From NCBI GenBank assembly GCA_963854835.1, contig OY978526.1:93760140-93824139 (forward strand): a stretch of DNA of 64,000 nucleotides, read 5' to 3'. A model generated the notes under the pieces. The model saw nothing but the letters and a program-made list of their open reading frames with translations. It searched no databases and was not told where the DNA came from. Position numbers and translations under genes: made by a program. This DNA comes from Megamerina dolium (taxonomy: Eukaryota; Arthropoda; Insecta; Diptera; Megamerinidae). Below, one piece after another: positions 53,560 through 64,000 of the stretch; position 1 is the first letter of the stretch; each line of letters begins with the position of its first letter.

Positions 53560-53943
53560 CTATGTTAGTTTATGTGGCTGCCCTCTCTCTGTGAGGTCAC
53601 ACTTAGGCCAGAAATGCCCATTGTGATACCACCAAGCTTCTCTTCCAATACTGTTGTACGTGTTAAATTTTGACAGCATTAGAAGGGACCTACTTATATT
53701 AGCCGGTTCCGAACGACAGAAGCCTCGTGACATCACTTTAACTTTGTTTTGTCACAGAGTTCTTTCAAGCGTTTTTGACGAATTGTTACTGCCGGAAAAA
53801 TTGACAATTCTTGTCGACAGGTGGGTACCGTTCGAAAGAAAAATGTTTTCAATATTCAATTTTGTTATGCTTCAGCCGGGGATTTAACCCACGACCTGCA
53901 GATCAGAAGGCCAACGCATTGACCACTGAGCTACGATACCCAC
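53560..53943 (-). mobile_element. tRNA-derived SINE, copy 8 (near full length)
   Basis: On the minus strand, a tRNA-like head at 53943 (GGTATCGTAGCTCAGTGG), B-box region, full body, then GAAGCTTGGTGGTATCACAA and GGCAGCCACATAAACTAACA. It matches copy 4 over its whole length. Confidence 0.88.
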
Positions 53944-54057
53944 CATGTACATAGTAACATTGTAAAAAATTTGGCACAAATAATTCAATTACACATTAAT
54001 ATTTTTTTTCAGATATTGTACATTCGAGATGCTAGGTGTTCAAAACTATTGTAACGT

Positions 54058-54200
54058 GTATAAATTATACATCACTAATTTTGAATAGCACGAATAATGG
54101 TAGCATCGAAACGAAGGCCAAGTCAAAGGAATAGGCGATAATCAGAATCCAAAGAATACAATGATGGAACAGGGTTGATTCGACTAGAATTAAATAATTA
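54058..54200 (+). repeat. Partial LTR-like repeat
   Basis: ATCACTAATTTTGAATAGCA, ATGGTAGCATCGAAACGAAG, GGAATAGGCGATAATCAGAA and ACAGGGTTGATTCGACTAGA match the LTR family at 49786 and 57750, with the middle deleted. It could be the 5' LTR remnant of the gag-bearing element to its right (inference). Confidence 0.55.
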
Positions 54201-54494
54201 CGTTTCGAACAATATTTACTGAAGAATAAGCGGCAGCATTCCTTGTTTCTTTGTATTATACAGTTGCATACATGTACATTTTGATTTGGAAAAATTTTGT
54301 TAGTTAATTTATTGTTTTCAAATAAAAGTTAAAAAGTGAGTTAAAACCTCCAAGTGGGTGTACTCACGAACCACAACTTGGTTGTTTTGTATACAATGGC
54401 CATTTCCATAATATTCTCACGCCTTTTGCTAATTTTCCGCTTAGATGTAGTTACTTCAATTTTGATATAATTATCAGCCATACACATACAGGAT

Positions 54495-55690
54495 GATTAT
54501 TAAGAGCCTTCGGATTTGATTAAAAAAAAAAACATAAAATTTAGAGAAATGTATGAAATCTTTATACGAATCGATAGCACGATCTATGTAATTCAATGTT
54601 TAAAGATGATTTCATGTAAATGTTAACCGCGGCTGCGCCTCAAATGGTTCATACGCTGGGTCCAATTTTGGCATACTCTCCAACAAATCGGCTGGTGTCT
54701 CACGAATAAATTCTTCAATATTCAATAGACATGATCCTTAACATAGCCCCACAAAAAATAGTCTAAAGGCGCTAAATCGCACGATCTAGGAGGCCAATTG
54801 AGCGGCCCCAAACATGAAATAAACTGCTCACCGAACTCGCCTGTCAATTGGGCTATTGTTTCGCGTGTTGTGTGGCATGAGGTACCGTCTTGTTGAAACC
54901 ACACGTCAACCAAGTCCATTTTGGACAAAAAAAAAGTTTGTAATCATTGCACGGTAGCGCTCGCCATTCACAGTAACGTTCCTGCCTTCGTCGTCTTTAA
55001 AAAACTACGGTCCAATGATGCCACCGGCCCATAATCCACACCAAACAGTGAATATTTCGGGATGCATTGGCAGTTCTTCCAATACTTCTGGCTGCTCTTC
55101 ACACCAAATACTGCAATTTTGATTATTCGCGTATCAATAAAAAATTGATCTTCATCCAACTTTGTCAGCGCCCATTCACCAAAAGTTACCCATTGTGGTA
55201 GGCCGTGTGGCTTCAATTTTTACACCAGCTGTATTTTAAAAGGTTTTACACACAAATCCTTCCACAGAATTTTCCACGTAGTGGAGTAACAGAAGCCTAA
55301 CTGCTGCGAATGGCGCGAATCAATAATTCACGGTCATCAACAACACTGGTAAATACAGCTGCGATATTTTCCTCTGTCCTCACTCTACTTATGCGTGTTG
55401 GTGGTTTAATGTCCAATAATGTAAATTTGGTGCGAAATTTAGTCAGAAGATTCCGAAAAACCGCCTCAGAAGTTCGTTCAAACTGATCATAAAATAGAAG
55501 AAGTGCACGATGCGTTTTCTTAACCGAGCATGAATTTTGATAATAAAATTCAATAATCTACAAGCGTTGTTTGTTTGTATGTCGATTCATGGTTAAATTA
55601 TATACCAAACTGGTAACATGTTACACGAAACAGCTGAGCTGTCAAAAACAGTGTTGCCAAAAAGAAAGTTGCTAAAAAATTACAGAACAC
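54495..55690 (-). mobile_element. rosa-type (DD41D) Tc1/mariner element, inactive
   Basis: The minus strand (54928-54722) encodes VWFQQDGTSCHTTRETIAQL, then WPPRSCDLAPLDYFLWGYVK. Counting between the second and third Asp gives 41 residues, the DD41D signature of the rosa group. Upstream pieces of transposase are open only in part (54968-55216) and are separated by stops and frameshifts. The copy at 9222 is a deletion derivative of the same family. Confidence 0.85.
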
Positions 55691-55724
55691 GCATTTTCTG
55701 TTGATTCCGCTATAAACGATGTTT

Positions 55725-56760
55725 TATGACAACAGCCGATATACATTGACTCCTGCAACTGAGGAGAAGAGCAAGATAGATTCGAGCGGTCAACTCATGG
55801 AGTTCATGTAAACCATTATGCAACAGCAGCAACAAGTAAATGTGTCTCGTCAAGAAAACGTTATTGGAGAGTTCCAAAAAACAATCGTCTAGAGACATCA
55901 AGAAATTTCTGGGGTTGCAGAACTAAAAGAACATGTAGATGAAATTTCCGGAAGTATTAATGAAAAAATCACAGATCTAAAAGAGCATGTGGATGATTTG
56001 AAATAAATGGATCATCTACATCAGTGATTAGAGAATCAAGTACGATTAAACTAAAGCTACCAATATTTAATGGCACCCCTCCATTCAACATCTTCAAGGT
56101 TCAATTTGAAGAATCAATAGGACGATAACGATAAGACCGCTGCTCTAATAGTCGCATTAAAAGGTAATGCCTCAGAAGACTTGCAGATGGTTCCAGAAAA
56201 AGATCTTGGTAGCTTCCAATCACCGATGGAGCGACTTCATATAAGAGTCAATAACATCGAGTGGAATTAAGACCACATGTACAACGTTACAATGAGAGCC
56301 CTCAGGATTTCGCTTCCGATATTGAGCGCTAAGCATAAGAATAGAAGCATTCATAGACGGGATAACTGATGAAGAGTCAAAGTTTGCCCTAGACATATCA
56401 CCAAGGAGCGCATATGCCGAAACAGTTAGTGCCTTGACGTATGAAGCCGCTAGTTTAATGTGTCGACCAATGCCACGAATTCGCTAACTAGAATCCGAAA
56501 CATCAAATCTGGTTGAAGCAGTTTGTCAGGCAGTCAAGTGGGTAGTGCAGCCTGAAACAAGAACAACAGGCCGATGCGAACATAAATCTATGAGTAAGTG
56601 CTTCATTTTCGGTACACCAGGATACCTGACGTGTCATTGCCGTTTACGACGAAAGCGATCAAGATCAATTTCTCCAAGAGGACGAAAGAAGCAGAATATG
56701 GTGGACAGCGATCGCTCCACACTCACAAACAATACGTTAAACTGAATCGGTCAGTTCGGA
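55725..56760 (+). mobile_element. Gypsy-type retrotransposon gag remnant
   Basis: Plus-strand pieces read QQQQQVNVSRQENVIGEFQK, AELKEHVDEISGSI, and then LPIFNGTPPFNIFKVQFEES, DKTAALIVALKGNASEDLQM and SPMERLHIRVN. This coiled-coil plus LPxFxG...W/F..QFE...ALxxALxGxA layout is typical of Gypsy-class gag. Multiple stops and frameshifts break it. Strand and position make it a separate fragment from the pol at 58150-60200. Confidence 0.7.
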
Positions 56761-57079
56761 GGGGTGTGAACTTATTCCAACAGTGGGTTGCCACATCATT
56801 CACATTTCATATTTACATCATGTGCCGAGCAGCAGTACTATCGATGGAAAACTGAACAAAATGAAGCTCACTGGTACTGGGAAAGAGTGGAACAGTTCCT
56901 AAGATGGTTGCATGTCCTCTTGCATATGTAGCGCTCTTTTCGCTGGCAATGCATCCCCAGAGTCGGTATTTGCTCGTGAGTACGGCAACGTTACTGATAG
57001 TTTTCCACCTCATTGACAACAGTGAACGAGTTCTTCTATTGTCAAGAGTTGGCCAGACTTTCCTAGTAGTGACACAAAA

Positions 57080-57315
57080 GCTCTCATCCCGCCATCTTCT
57101 ATTGGCTATAGTAAGGTAATGTTGTGTGACAAAAAGCTTGCATGTTGCAAGCGGAATTCCTGCTTGATGAGATGCATAGATCTCGCCAACCTAGTGCCCG
57201 ATCTCGCCAATTCATCTGCCTCACAGTTCCCTGGAATATCCCTATGCCCCCGTACCCATTCAATGTGTACATTATAGTGCTCCGGTAGCTCGTTAAGAGC
57301 GGTATTTAAGGGCAA
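57080..57315 (-). mobile_element. LINE RNase H fragment
   Basis: The minus strand reads ELPEHYNVHIEWVRGHRDIP then GNCEADELARSGTRLARSMH, an RNase H C-terminal part, followed by KQEFRLQHASFLSHN. Same family as 41590-41830. It is truncated on both sides. Confidence 0.8.
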
Positions 57316-57749
57316 GTGCCGATGTGGCGAACGTGTCTGCGAGAGATTTTGTAACTATCTTCGAAAGGATTTTACCGTACAAAAGATTTCATTTTGAATT
57401 AAAAGCAACAACTATATGTGACTGTGACTGCCTATGTAACATCGGCCTAATAGAGTGTAAAAATTATACATTTCTCCACATTTAGGGCGCAACAATATTA
57501 GAAAAGAGCAGGGTGCCCGATGGAAGAGTTAATTGCTTTTGAGAAGAGAACATGCAATTTTAACAGCCTTCACAAAGGGCAAAGAAGGGTGACATTATGC
57601 TCTCTATTAACCTCACGCGTTTTCAATGTTCTATAGGCAACAACTTACATGCGAGGTATAGTAACTCGAGAGAGTAGTAATGTTTACTCTCACGAATAAA
57701 GGAGAAGAAGTAAAGAAGTAAAAAATAAGCATATTGTAATGAGTATCGA

Positions 57750-58125
57750 TGGTTATTGTGAATAGCACCAATAATGATAGCATCGAAACGAATGTTAACA
57801 ACAAGGAATAGGCGATAACCAGAACAAGCCAACGAAAAAGAAAGAGAAGAAACGAATACGATAAAGGAAGATTCTGGATTGTTGCCACAGATTATAAATA
57901 GGGCCAGTTTTTGACAAATGGAATCAATTTAATTCTAAAAGTGATCGTGCAAACATCATACGATAGCAAGTTAAAGTAACAAGTACATTAAAGAGCGATT
58001 GTAAATAGAAGTATCGATTAAATGAAATGTTATTGTATATAGTTAGTAAAAAGTAGGCATTGCAATTATCATTGACAGAATCCAGTGATCGAACAGGATT
58101 GATTCGAATAGAATTCAACATTCAC
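57750..58125 (+). repeat. LTR-like repeat
   Basis: It aligns over about 370 bp with 49786-50180. It contains a TATA-like TTATAAATAGGGCC (57892-57905) and ends TAGAATTCAACATTCACA. It lies 3' of the gag remnant in the same orientation and could be its 3' LTR (inference). Confidence 0.6.
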
Positions 58126-59159
58126 AGTAAAATCGTTTCTTTCTTTTCTCGACGGTTTTAGTGATGCCCAAATGCCCTCAGCTATAACTATTCTTACCTT
58201 GGGTACCACTGGAATATTATTGATGGATTTTCCATCCTCACTTTTCCATACCGGAATAGCCATCAATCTCTTCCAGTATGCCTTTGTATTGGACTTTCGT
58301 TAGCCATTTCTTGCCAGTCTTGCTTTTTATTCGAGAACAATGTTTACATTCCATTTTGCAAGGACGACGAGATATTGCATCCATGTTGCCATGATGTCCT
58401 CCTATACGATGATCGATTGTAGTCATAACTCTGCAGCCATTCAATCCAGAGCGCTAATTGCCTTTCGGGTTTTTTAAATTGTAATAGTCACCTTAGCGCT
58501 GCATGGTCAGTTCGTAGAAGGAATGGTTGACCGTACAAGCACTTTACACATTCCAGTATTGCGAGCAACTCTCTTCGAGTGAGTATCTTTTTGGCTTCGA
58601 CAGGGTTTTAATGTAGTATGCTATTACTTGCCTATCCATGATCTGAGAGAATACAGCACTTATTCCGTAGTCACTCGCATCTGTGGCCAACACAAACTTT
58701 TGACAGGTGATACTATCTAATACTGGTGCGGAACAAAGTTTTTCTTCCAGCTCTTCGAACGCATTCTGTTGTCGCCCCACCCAAATGGTTTGTTCTTCCT
58801 TATTAGCTCATGCAGACTGATGGAGATGTTTGCAAATCCAGGAACAAATCGTCTGTAATAGGTACACAAGCCTAGGAACTCGTGAAGATTCGCCGGTATA
58901 GACCATTCTTGTACTGCTGCTACTTTCTCCTCGTTGATGTGTACATTATGACTAAGATATTTACATTTTTTCGTATTCAGTTTAAGTCCTGCTGATTGTA
59001 TACACTCAAATATTTCTTTCAGCTTTTCGAGGTGGTCATTATAATCTTTTCCCATCACGATAATAACATCGAGGTGCACTAAGTACATTTTCCAGTGTAG
59101 TCCTCTTAGTATACGTTAAATCAAATGTTCGAAAGTATCAGGCGCATTACATAGATCAA

Positions 59160-59266
59160 GTGGGTGCCGTAGCTCAGTGTTTAGTGTGCACAACAGTATT
59201 GGATTAGAAGCTTGGTGCTATCAAAATGATCCTTTCTGTCCTAAGTGTACCTAACCTAACCTAACC
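59160..59266 (+). mobile_element. tRNA-derived SINE, copy 9: short, core-deleted, with target duplication
   Basis: The 107 bp element starts GTGGGTGCCGTAGCTCAGTG, then jumps from the head to the tail part (CACAACAGTATTGGATTAGA, AGCTTGGTGCTATCAAAATG) and ends in four tandem CCTAA-type units. It is flanked by the identical 12-mer TACATAGATCAA at 59148-59159 and 59267-59278. That is a target-site duplication inside the Gypsy RT. This fixes both ends of the family. Confidence 0.93.
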
Positions 59267-59506
59267 TACATAGATCAAATACTGAAATCTGTTTTCTCTT
59301 TGTCCTCCTCACCGAGTTCCACTTGCCAGAATCCACTTTGGAGATTAAGAGTTGAAAACCACTTCTTCCAGATAGCGTGTCCAGAGTGTCATCGATTCTT
59401 GGCAGTGGATAGCTGCCCTTTTTCGTGATATCATTTAGCTTTCTATAATCCACACAAAATCGAGTTCTGATGGTAGTCCATATCGCGCAATCCATGTATC
59501 GTCTAA

Positions 59507-60034
59507 TAGCCTAGACAGACGGCAGCCTAATTCCGGATTACCGGCGCACTTAATCCGAATAAAATAATAACCTGACAGACGACAGTATTGCGGATTAACT
59601 AAACGGCTGATTGCTGTTTGATTAGGTCTGCTCACTTACATTACTATCACTATCAATTTCTATCATCTGTCACTCTCGATATGAGAAAATCTACAAGAAG
59701 TACGTGAACTGAAAACTATCAGAAACTTGTAAATTGACATTCACCGTTCGTAATTGACAGCTGAATTTATTTGTTCGCCAACATTTTTGATGTTGAAAAC
59801 TGTTAACAATTGTGGAAAGTTTTTTGTTAGCGAACAAACCTAATATTTTGTAAAATGGATCGAGAAAAATTCACAATAGACAATTTTCAGCAGTGTTGCC
59901 ATAGCAAATTGTCCTAATCCTCTTTTATTTTGAGAATTAACTTATAGAGTTTATGCGGATTAGCTGCAGTTAATGCCCGAGTTAATTCGAATTAACTCGG
60001 TAATCCGGAATTAGGCTGCCGTCTGTCTAGGCTA
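59507..60034 (+). mobile_element. PIF/Harbinger-like MITE, copy 3 (528 bp) inside a Gypsy integrase
   Basis: Perfect TAGCCTAGACAGACGGCAGC termini, flanked by TAA (59504-59506) and TAA (60035-60037). The integrase frame on the minus strand is consistent on the two sides once one TAA is discounted, so the insertion boundaries are exact. Same orientation as copy 1. Confidence 0.92.
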
Positions 60035-60200
60035 TAATTTCTGGCAAATTGTTTCAGTTTTAGTATCAACCATTCGAGTAGCTTCGGCCCGTTTACTATA
60101 GCGGTAAATACATGTAAGTAAATAAGAATTAACTTTTGATGGGGTCAATGGTTCAACAATATCTAAGTGGACGCCTTTAACCCATTGTGGCGAGATACCG

Positions 60201-62267
60201 AACGAACTAACACGAACTCGAGCTTAAATGACAAAAAAATGAAAAATTGGCCCTTACAATTGTAGCTGGTTTATGATAGATATATTTGGGTTTTATATGC
60301 TCATAGCGATCTTATCAAATTAGTTTAAATAGGATTAACGGCTTGATTTTTATTGACAAGGAATTTTATATAGGCCAAGAATAACTTTTATTATTGAATC
60401 AGAAAAATAAAAGTAAAGATTTTTCAGTTGTGATCGTTTTTTTTTACAAAAACTCCAAATATCACTTTTTTCAATACCTTTATTTTAAAATTTATAACTG
60501 GCTGAGTCTTTGGTCAAAATCAATCTGTCATCTGTATATGTACTTGATAATTTTTTGGGTTTTCGTTCATGTAATTTTTCTTAAAAATTTCTGTTTTTGA
60601 GAATTTAGATTTCACTTCCACGTTGCAAGTTTTTACTGAAAAGTACGTGAATAAACCAATTGTGTCTGTTCACTTTTTTACTCAATATTCATTTTCAAAT
60701 TTAACAAGAATTTTATTAGTTTGACAGTAAAGATTGAAAGTGAAATATCAGCTATTAAAGATGAAATACCATCTTTAGATAAATCCTGTGTCTGTTAATA
60801 GTTGCTGGTCCGAAATCTATTCTACTACCAACAATAAAATTTTTTAAACTTTATGTTTGTCAATACCAAACAATTTTTATGGAGCGATAAAAGAATTTGC
60901 ATTATAATCACTGCAAAATAAGTGTAAATCGACAATTTTGAAACCAGTTCATTTGGACAAGTAGATATACGCAAATGCAAGAAAGCGAAAAATCTAAAAT
61001 ATATTCAAGAACAATAAAAGCAAAGAGTAAGAAAACAGCGAGTACGAAATGGAACGCCATTATTTGAGTACCGCCGAATGCAAGCAAATAACCGAGCAGA
61101 TTTATTTGTGTGTGTTATGCTGAAAAGAACGCGAGTGACAGTAGTCGCAACAGAAAATTTACTCGTTGCTTTAAATAGCGTGAAAAAGGAAAAGTGTTAA
61201 GTTCTTTGGCAATCTAATGAATTACTTTGCAATTTAATGGTGCTAAAATTTGACTAAAAACGGACATAGTGTTAATAAACGTATGTAGAAAATGGAACTA
61301 TTGTATGAGTTTTAGTGTTTCTTTTTTTTTGAATTGCTTTTGTTTATATTTTTTCTTTTCGCTTTATCTTTTCTTTGTAGTTGTAGCTCTGGTCGGGTTT
61401 AGTCGTGTCAGTTTCGTTTCGTCGACTATAAGCTGTATTTAGTAACAGATTTGTGTTAATTTGTATACAAACTATTCGATAATCTAGTTTATTAAATGTA
61501 GAAATATGGAAGTTGGTGCACAAACAAGTAATAAACAATTTGAAATTATATTATATTTCTGAAGACTGTTGAATGTGGCCGGTACACCTATTACTACATA
61601 CAAAAAAGTACTATTTTTCGTCGAAAAGAATTTTTTTTTTGGCTTCGACTGATTTTGTATTTTGTGTTATTACTCGCTACTTAAACGTCTACTCGTTATT
61701 GCTTACATACTAACCACCTCATTCTCAGCGCTGTCTCGACCGCTTCGCATATGAATATGTGTGTTTGTATATGTGTGTAATGTGCAATTCTACGTATTGG
61801 AAACTATTCAAAAGAAAATATAGAAAAAGCAACGAGCTAACGAGCAAAAGTAAGAAAAATTGTGCAAAACAGTAAAATTTCTTTTAAGTTATCCTATTTA
61901 AACAAAAACAATAAAATAAAATTAAAAATACGTGTAAATAATTCTGCCGACGGGTTTTATACATATACTCAAAATTGTGGATAGTATATACATAAAATAA
62001 TAATTCAAGAGAAATTGTGTTCACTGTGATACGGTGGCAGGTAATAACGACAGGAAGCCGACGAAGACTGTGTCGGCAACACACAGGAAGAACATTCGTT
62101 TAGTGGAAGTGTAAACCAATTCAAAAACAGAAAAGTTGGAAGAATTGAATACAAAGGATCCGTGTAAGGCGATAATTTTCAGAAATTAGTTTAGGTACAA
62201 CATAAACCAAGGCCAATTTTTTTTCTGCTCGGTAACAGAGGTACACATATAGGATTCGTTGCAGAAA
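60201..62267. promoter_or_regulatory. Probable promoter and 5' UTR region of the gene starting at 62268
   Basis: Two kilobases with no recognised repeat and no supportable coding exon. An initiator-like TCAGTT occurs near 61405 (GTGTCAGTTTCG). The sequence is AT-rich. Assigning it to the downstream gene is inference from position. Confidence 0.4.
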
Positions 62268-62303
62268 ATGTATCCAGCACCGGTGCGTCATCCCTCTGCT
62301 GGA
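62268..62303 (+). CDS. Candidate first coding exon of an unidentified gene (partial)
   Basis: An ATG at 62268 opens a proline-containing peptide, [12 protein letters not shown], and runs into a strong donor (GGA followed by GTAAGTAA). Codon choice is less AT-rich than the surroundings, and the context GCAGAAAATG is a fair fly start context. The (TA)n array 30 bases past the donor would be the start of its intron. The rest lies outside the window. I cannot name the gene. Confidence 0.5.
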
Positions 62304-62329
62304 GTAAGTAATGTTAATGTTGGAAGTTT

Positions 62330-62625
<296 letters not shown>

Positions 62626-62647
62626 TTAATATATACATAGGTATATA

Positions 62648-63189
62648 TTAGGCTGTTTCATTTTTAAGCCTCTTGTGTACTACCTCAACTCTGTCGTTAC
62701 AAAAATTCTAAGTGCATTAGAGGCTTAGCTCTTTAAAAAAAACGATTTCCCGTATAAATAACACGGGAACATTTTTTTTTTATTTTCATTTTCCGGTAAT
62801 GTAATAACAAATTTCGACTTAAAAGAAATCAAATGTAAACTATTGTTAACATTTGTCTTTATAGCTCTAAAATTAAAAGTAATTCTTGAAATAAAGAATT
62901 TTATATATTTCCAATGTGAAAATAATAAATTTCGACGTTTTTGTAGAAAATTTCATGCTCTACAAAAGCTGAACACACATTTTCCCAAAACAAATTTTTT
63001 AATACTAAAAAATCGAATTGAAACCTAAAACAACAAATTCCCTGTTATTAACATATATGTGCAGCCAAATTTTTGAGAGGTAAGCCTTAGAATTTTGTTT
63101 TAAAACAGCATAATTTTTTATTTTCTATAAACTATCGGATTTTGAGGTAACACAAAGAATAAAAAAAACCTAAAAATGAAACACCCTAA
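62648..63189. mobile_element. 542 bp MITE with TTAGG(G/C)TGTTTCATTTTTA termini
   Basis: The left end TTAGGCTGTTTCATTTTTAA and the right end, read in reverse, TTAGGGTGTTTCATTTTTAG are inverted repeats of about 21 bp with a few mismatches. It is flanked by TATATA on both sides, so the target duplication is ambiguous but compatible with TA. No coding sequence. It might be a Tc1/mariner-type non-autonomous element. Confidence 0.78.
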
Positions 63190-63279
63190 TATATATGCAC
63201 TATTAATATGTACATAAATATATATACACAATTAATATCTACATATTTATATATATATACACTATTATTGGGTGTCCAA

Positions 63280-63790
63280 CTTAAAAACCTAGTTATGTTT
63301 GCTGGAAATGTGTATTTATTTCGATAACAAAATGATTTCGAACATTATTTAAAGTACTTCTCATCGGAAGCTTCAACATATCCCCATTTTTTTGGCAATT
63401 TATGGATCCGTCCAAATAGAACTGGTAATTTTTGAGGACAAAAATGAATCAAGCCAATTTCGGATACCCTGTACCGAAGTGTAGCGTATTCCAGTAGGGG
63501 CATTTTGCATCGATCGAAACAAATGGTAATAAGACGGGGCAACATGTTGGCAACGGGTTGAGCAATATGTGGTCGAGAGTTGTAGTGATGGAAAATTATG
63601 GACTCGTGTCTGGTCGCATATTACGGGCGTTTTTCGGCCACTGCTCGTTTCAAACGCTTCAATTATGTTCGATAGAGGTTTCCTGTTATCGTTACATCTG
63701 TTTCCAGAAGCTTGTAATACAAAACTCTATCTGATCGCACTAAATACATAATAGATCCATTTTACATCACCAGTAAGCACAAAATACAAA
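63280..63790 (-). mobile_element. mariner transposase C-terminal remnant
   Basis: The minus strand, across two frames, encodes APSYYHLFRSMQNALTGIRY, then SVQGIRNWLDSFLSSKI and KLPKKWGYVEASDEKYFK, the standard end of a mariner transposase. The third catalytic Asp position (APSDY) reads Tyr. The frame is shifted between pieces. An inverted-repeat-like edge TTGGGTGTCCAACTTAAAA lies near 63269. Confidence 0.75.
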
Positions 63791-63839
63791 AATGACTTCT
63801 TTTTATGGCGTTCAAGCAGTTTTCTGACATGCAAAATCG

Positions 63840-64000
63840 CCGCACAATGTCTCGGCATTAATTCGAACGCACCCAAGTTCATACAGCTCATTGTTGTGAC
63901 TTATTCAATACTCGTGAACAACGCAAGCAGGTGCAAAGATCTTGCGTTGGATTTTTCTCTCGAATACTCTGAGCGTTCTCTCACCTGAAGTGGAAATTGT
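63840..64000 (-). mobile_element. LINE reverse-transcriptase C-terminal fragment
   Basis: The minus strand reads ERTLRVFERKIQRKIFAPAC, then NNELYELG and VRINAE, resembling the segment after the RT core in dipteran RTE/CR1-type LINEs (ERxLRxFERKxxRKIFGP). It is truncated by the window edge and contains stops. Confidence 0.6.

Larger units (their letters stand above)
58150..60200 (-). mobile_element. Rearranged Gypsy-type pol, interrupted by a MITE and a SINE
   Basis: Minus-strand pieces, from high to low coordinate: an integrase core part ([30 protein letters not shown]) split by the Harbinger-like MITE at 59507-60034; a reverse transcriptase part beginning abruptly at [19 protein letters not shown]; a SINE at 59160-59266; further RT around 58717-59088, where the usual YxDD box reads HLDV; an RNase H part (FVLATDASDYGISAVFSQ); and a Cys-rich region (CKMECKHCSR). 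Normal order is RT, RNase H, integrase. Integrase before RT therefore shows a rearrangement or a deleted tandem pair. The copy is inactive. Confidence 0.82.

Noticed and set aside
56545..57119. Independent small genes between gag and LTR
   Set aside because: They contain decayed gag sequence and short unrelated frames with no consistent start, and they overlap both strands.
57892..57905. TATAAATAG as a host gene promoter
   Set aside because: It is inside the LTR-like repeat and is present in another copy of that repeat, so it is retroelement sequence.
59248..59268. Interstitial telomere (CCTAA)n
   Set aside because: Only four units, and the target duplication shows it is the SINE tail, not a telomere remnant.

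Overview
The window comes from an insect nuclear genome: AT-rich, with intron-containing genes, small GT-AG introns and many transposon remnants. The protein-coding genes are closest to those of higher flies (Diptera, Brachycera). The repeat types (tRNA-derived SINEs, mariner and rosa transposons, GTCY-rich DINE/mini-me-like repeats) and the large introns suggest a tephritid fruit fly such as Bactrocera or Ceratitis. That genus-level placement is inference. No bacterial genes, CRISPR arrays or rRNA genes were seen, and no functional tRNA gene.

Layout. At 3-83 (+) lies the probable last codons of an upstream gene. At 2033-7346 (-) is an ACSS3/CG6432-type short-chain acyl-CoA synthetase; its first coding exon was not found. 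At 14508-18439 (-) is the complete exosome nuclease Dis3 (9 exons, 990 aa). It is divergent from the complete ribosome-biogenesis factor Rrp5/PDCD11 at 19703-24349 (+) (6 exons, 1437 aa). At 28374-45490 (-) is a complete BRWD3-type protein with WD40 repeats and two bromodomains (16 exons, 2398 aa). At 51829-52792 (+) is the DHDDS-type cis-prenyltransferase (2 exons, 302 aa). Near the right end, 62268-62303 (+) looks like the first coding exon of a further gene whose body lies outside the window. The exon phases of Dis3, Rrp5, BRWD3 and DHDDS were checked by hand and all add up to whole codons.

How the genes relate. Dis3 and Rrp5 share a 1.26 kb head-to-head upstream region and both act in rRNA maturation. 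The others are housekeeping genes without an obvious common pathway: mitochondrial acyl-CoA activation, chromatin/CUL4 adaptor function, and dolichol synthesis.

Mobile DNA fills most of the rest. There are at least nine copies of a tRNA-derived SINE and three copies of a PIF/Harbinger-like MITE. Two inverted DINE/mini-me-like repeats are built of about 150 bp modules. There are several mariner/Tc1/rosa remnants, LINE fragments (an ORF1/endonuclease junction, RNase H pieces and RTE-like pieces), and a Gypsy-type gag plus a rearranged pol. The region 54-60 kb is a nested transposon mosaic. Long (TA)n arrays lie at 12.7-13.2, 25.9 and 62.3 kb.

I did not find a convincing novel multi-gene system. 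The observations most worth checking are: the SINE family ending in short CCTAA repeats, with a clean 12 bp target duplication; the Harbinger-like MITE whose insertion into a Gypsy integrase can be read exactly; a 51 bp copy of a DHDDS exon fused to repeats upstream of the gene; and a stop-free 69 bp intron in Rrp5 that mimics a membrane helix.
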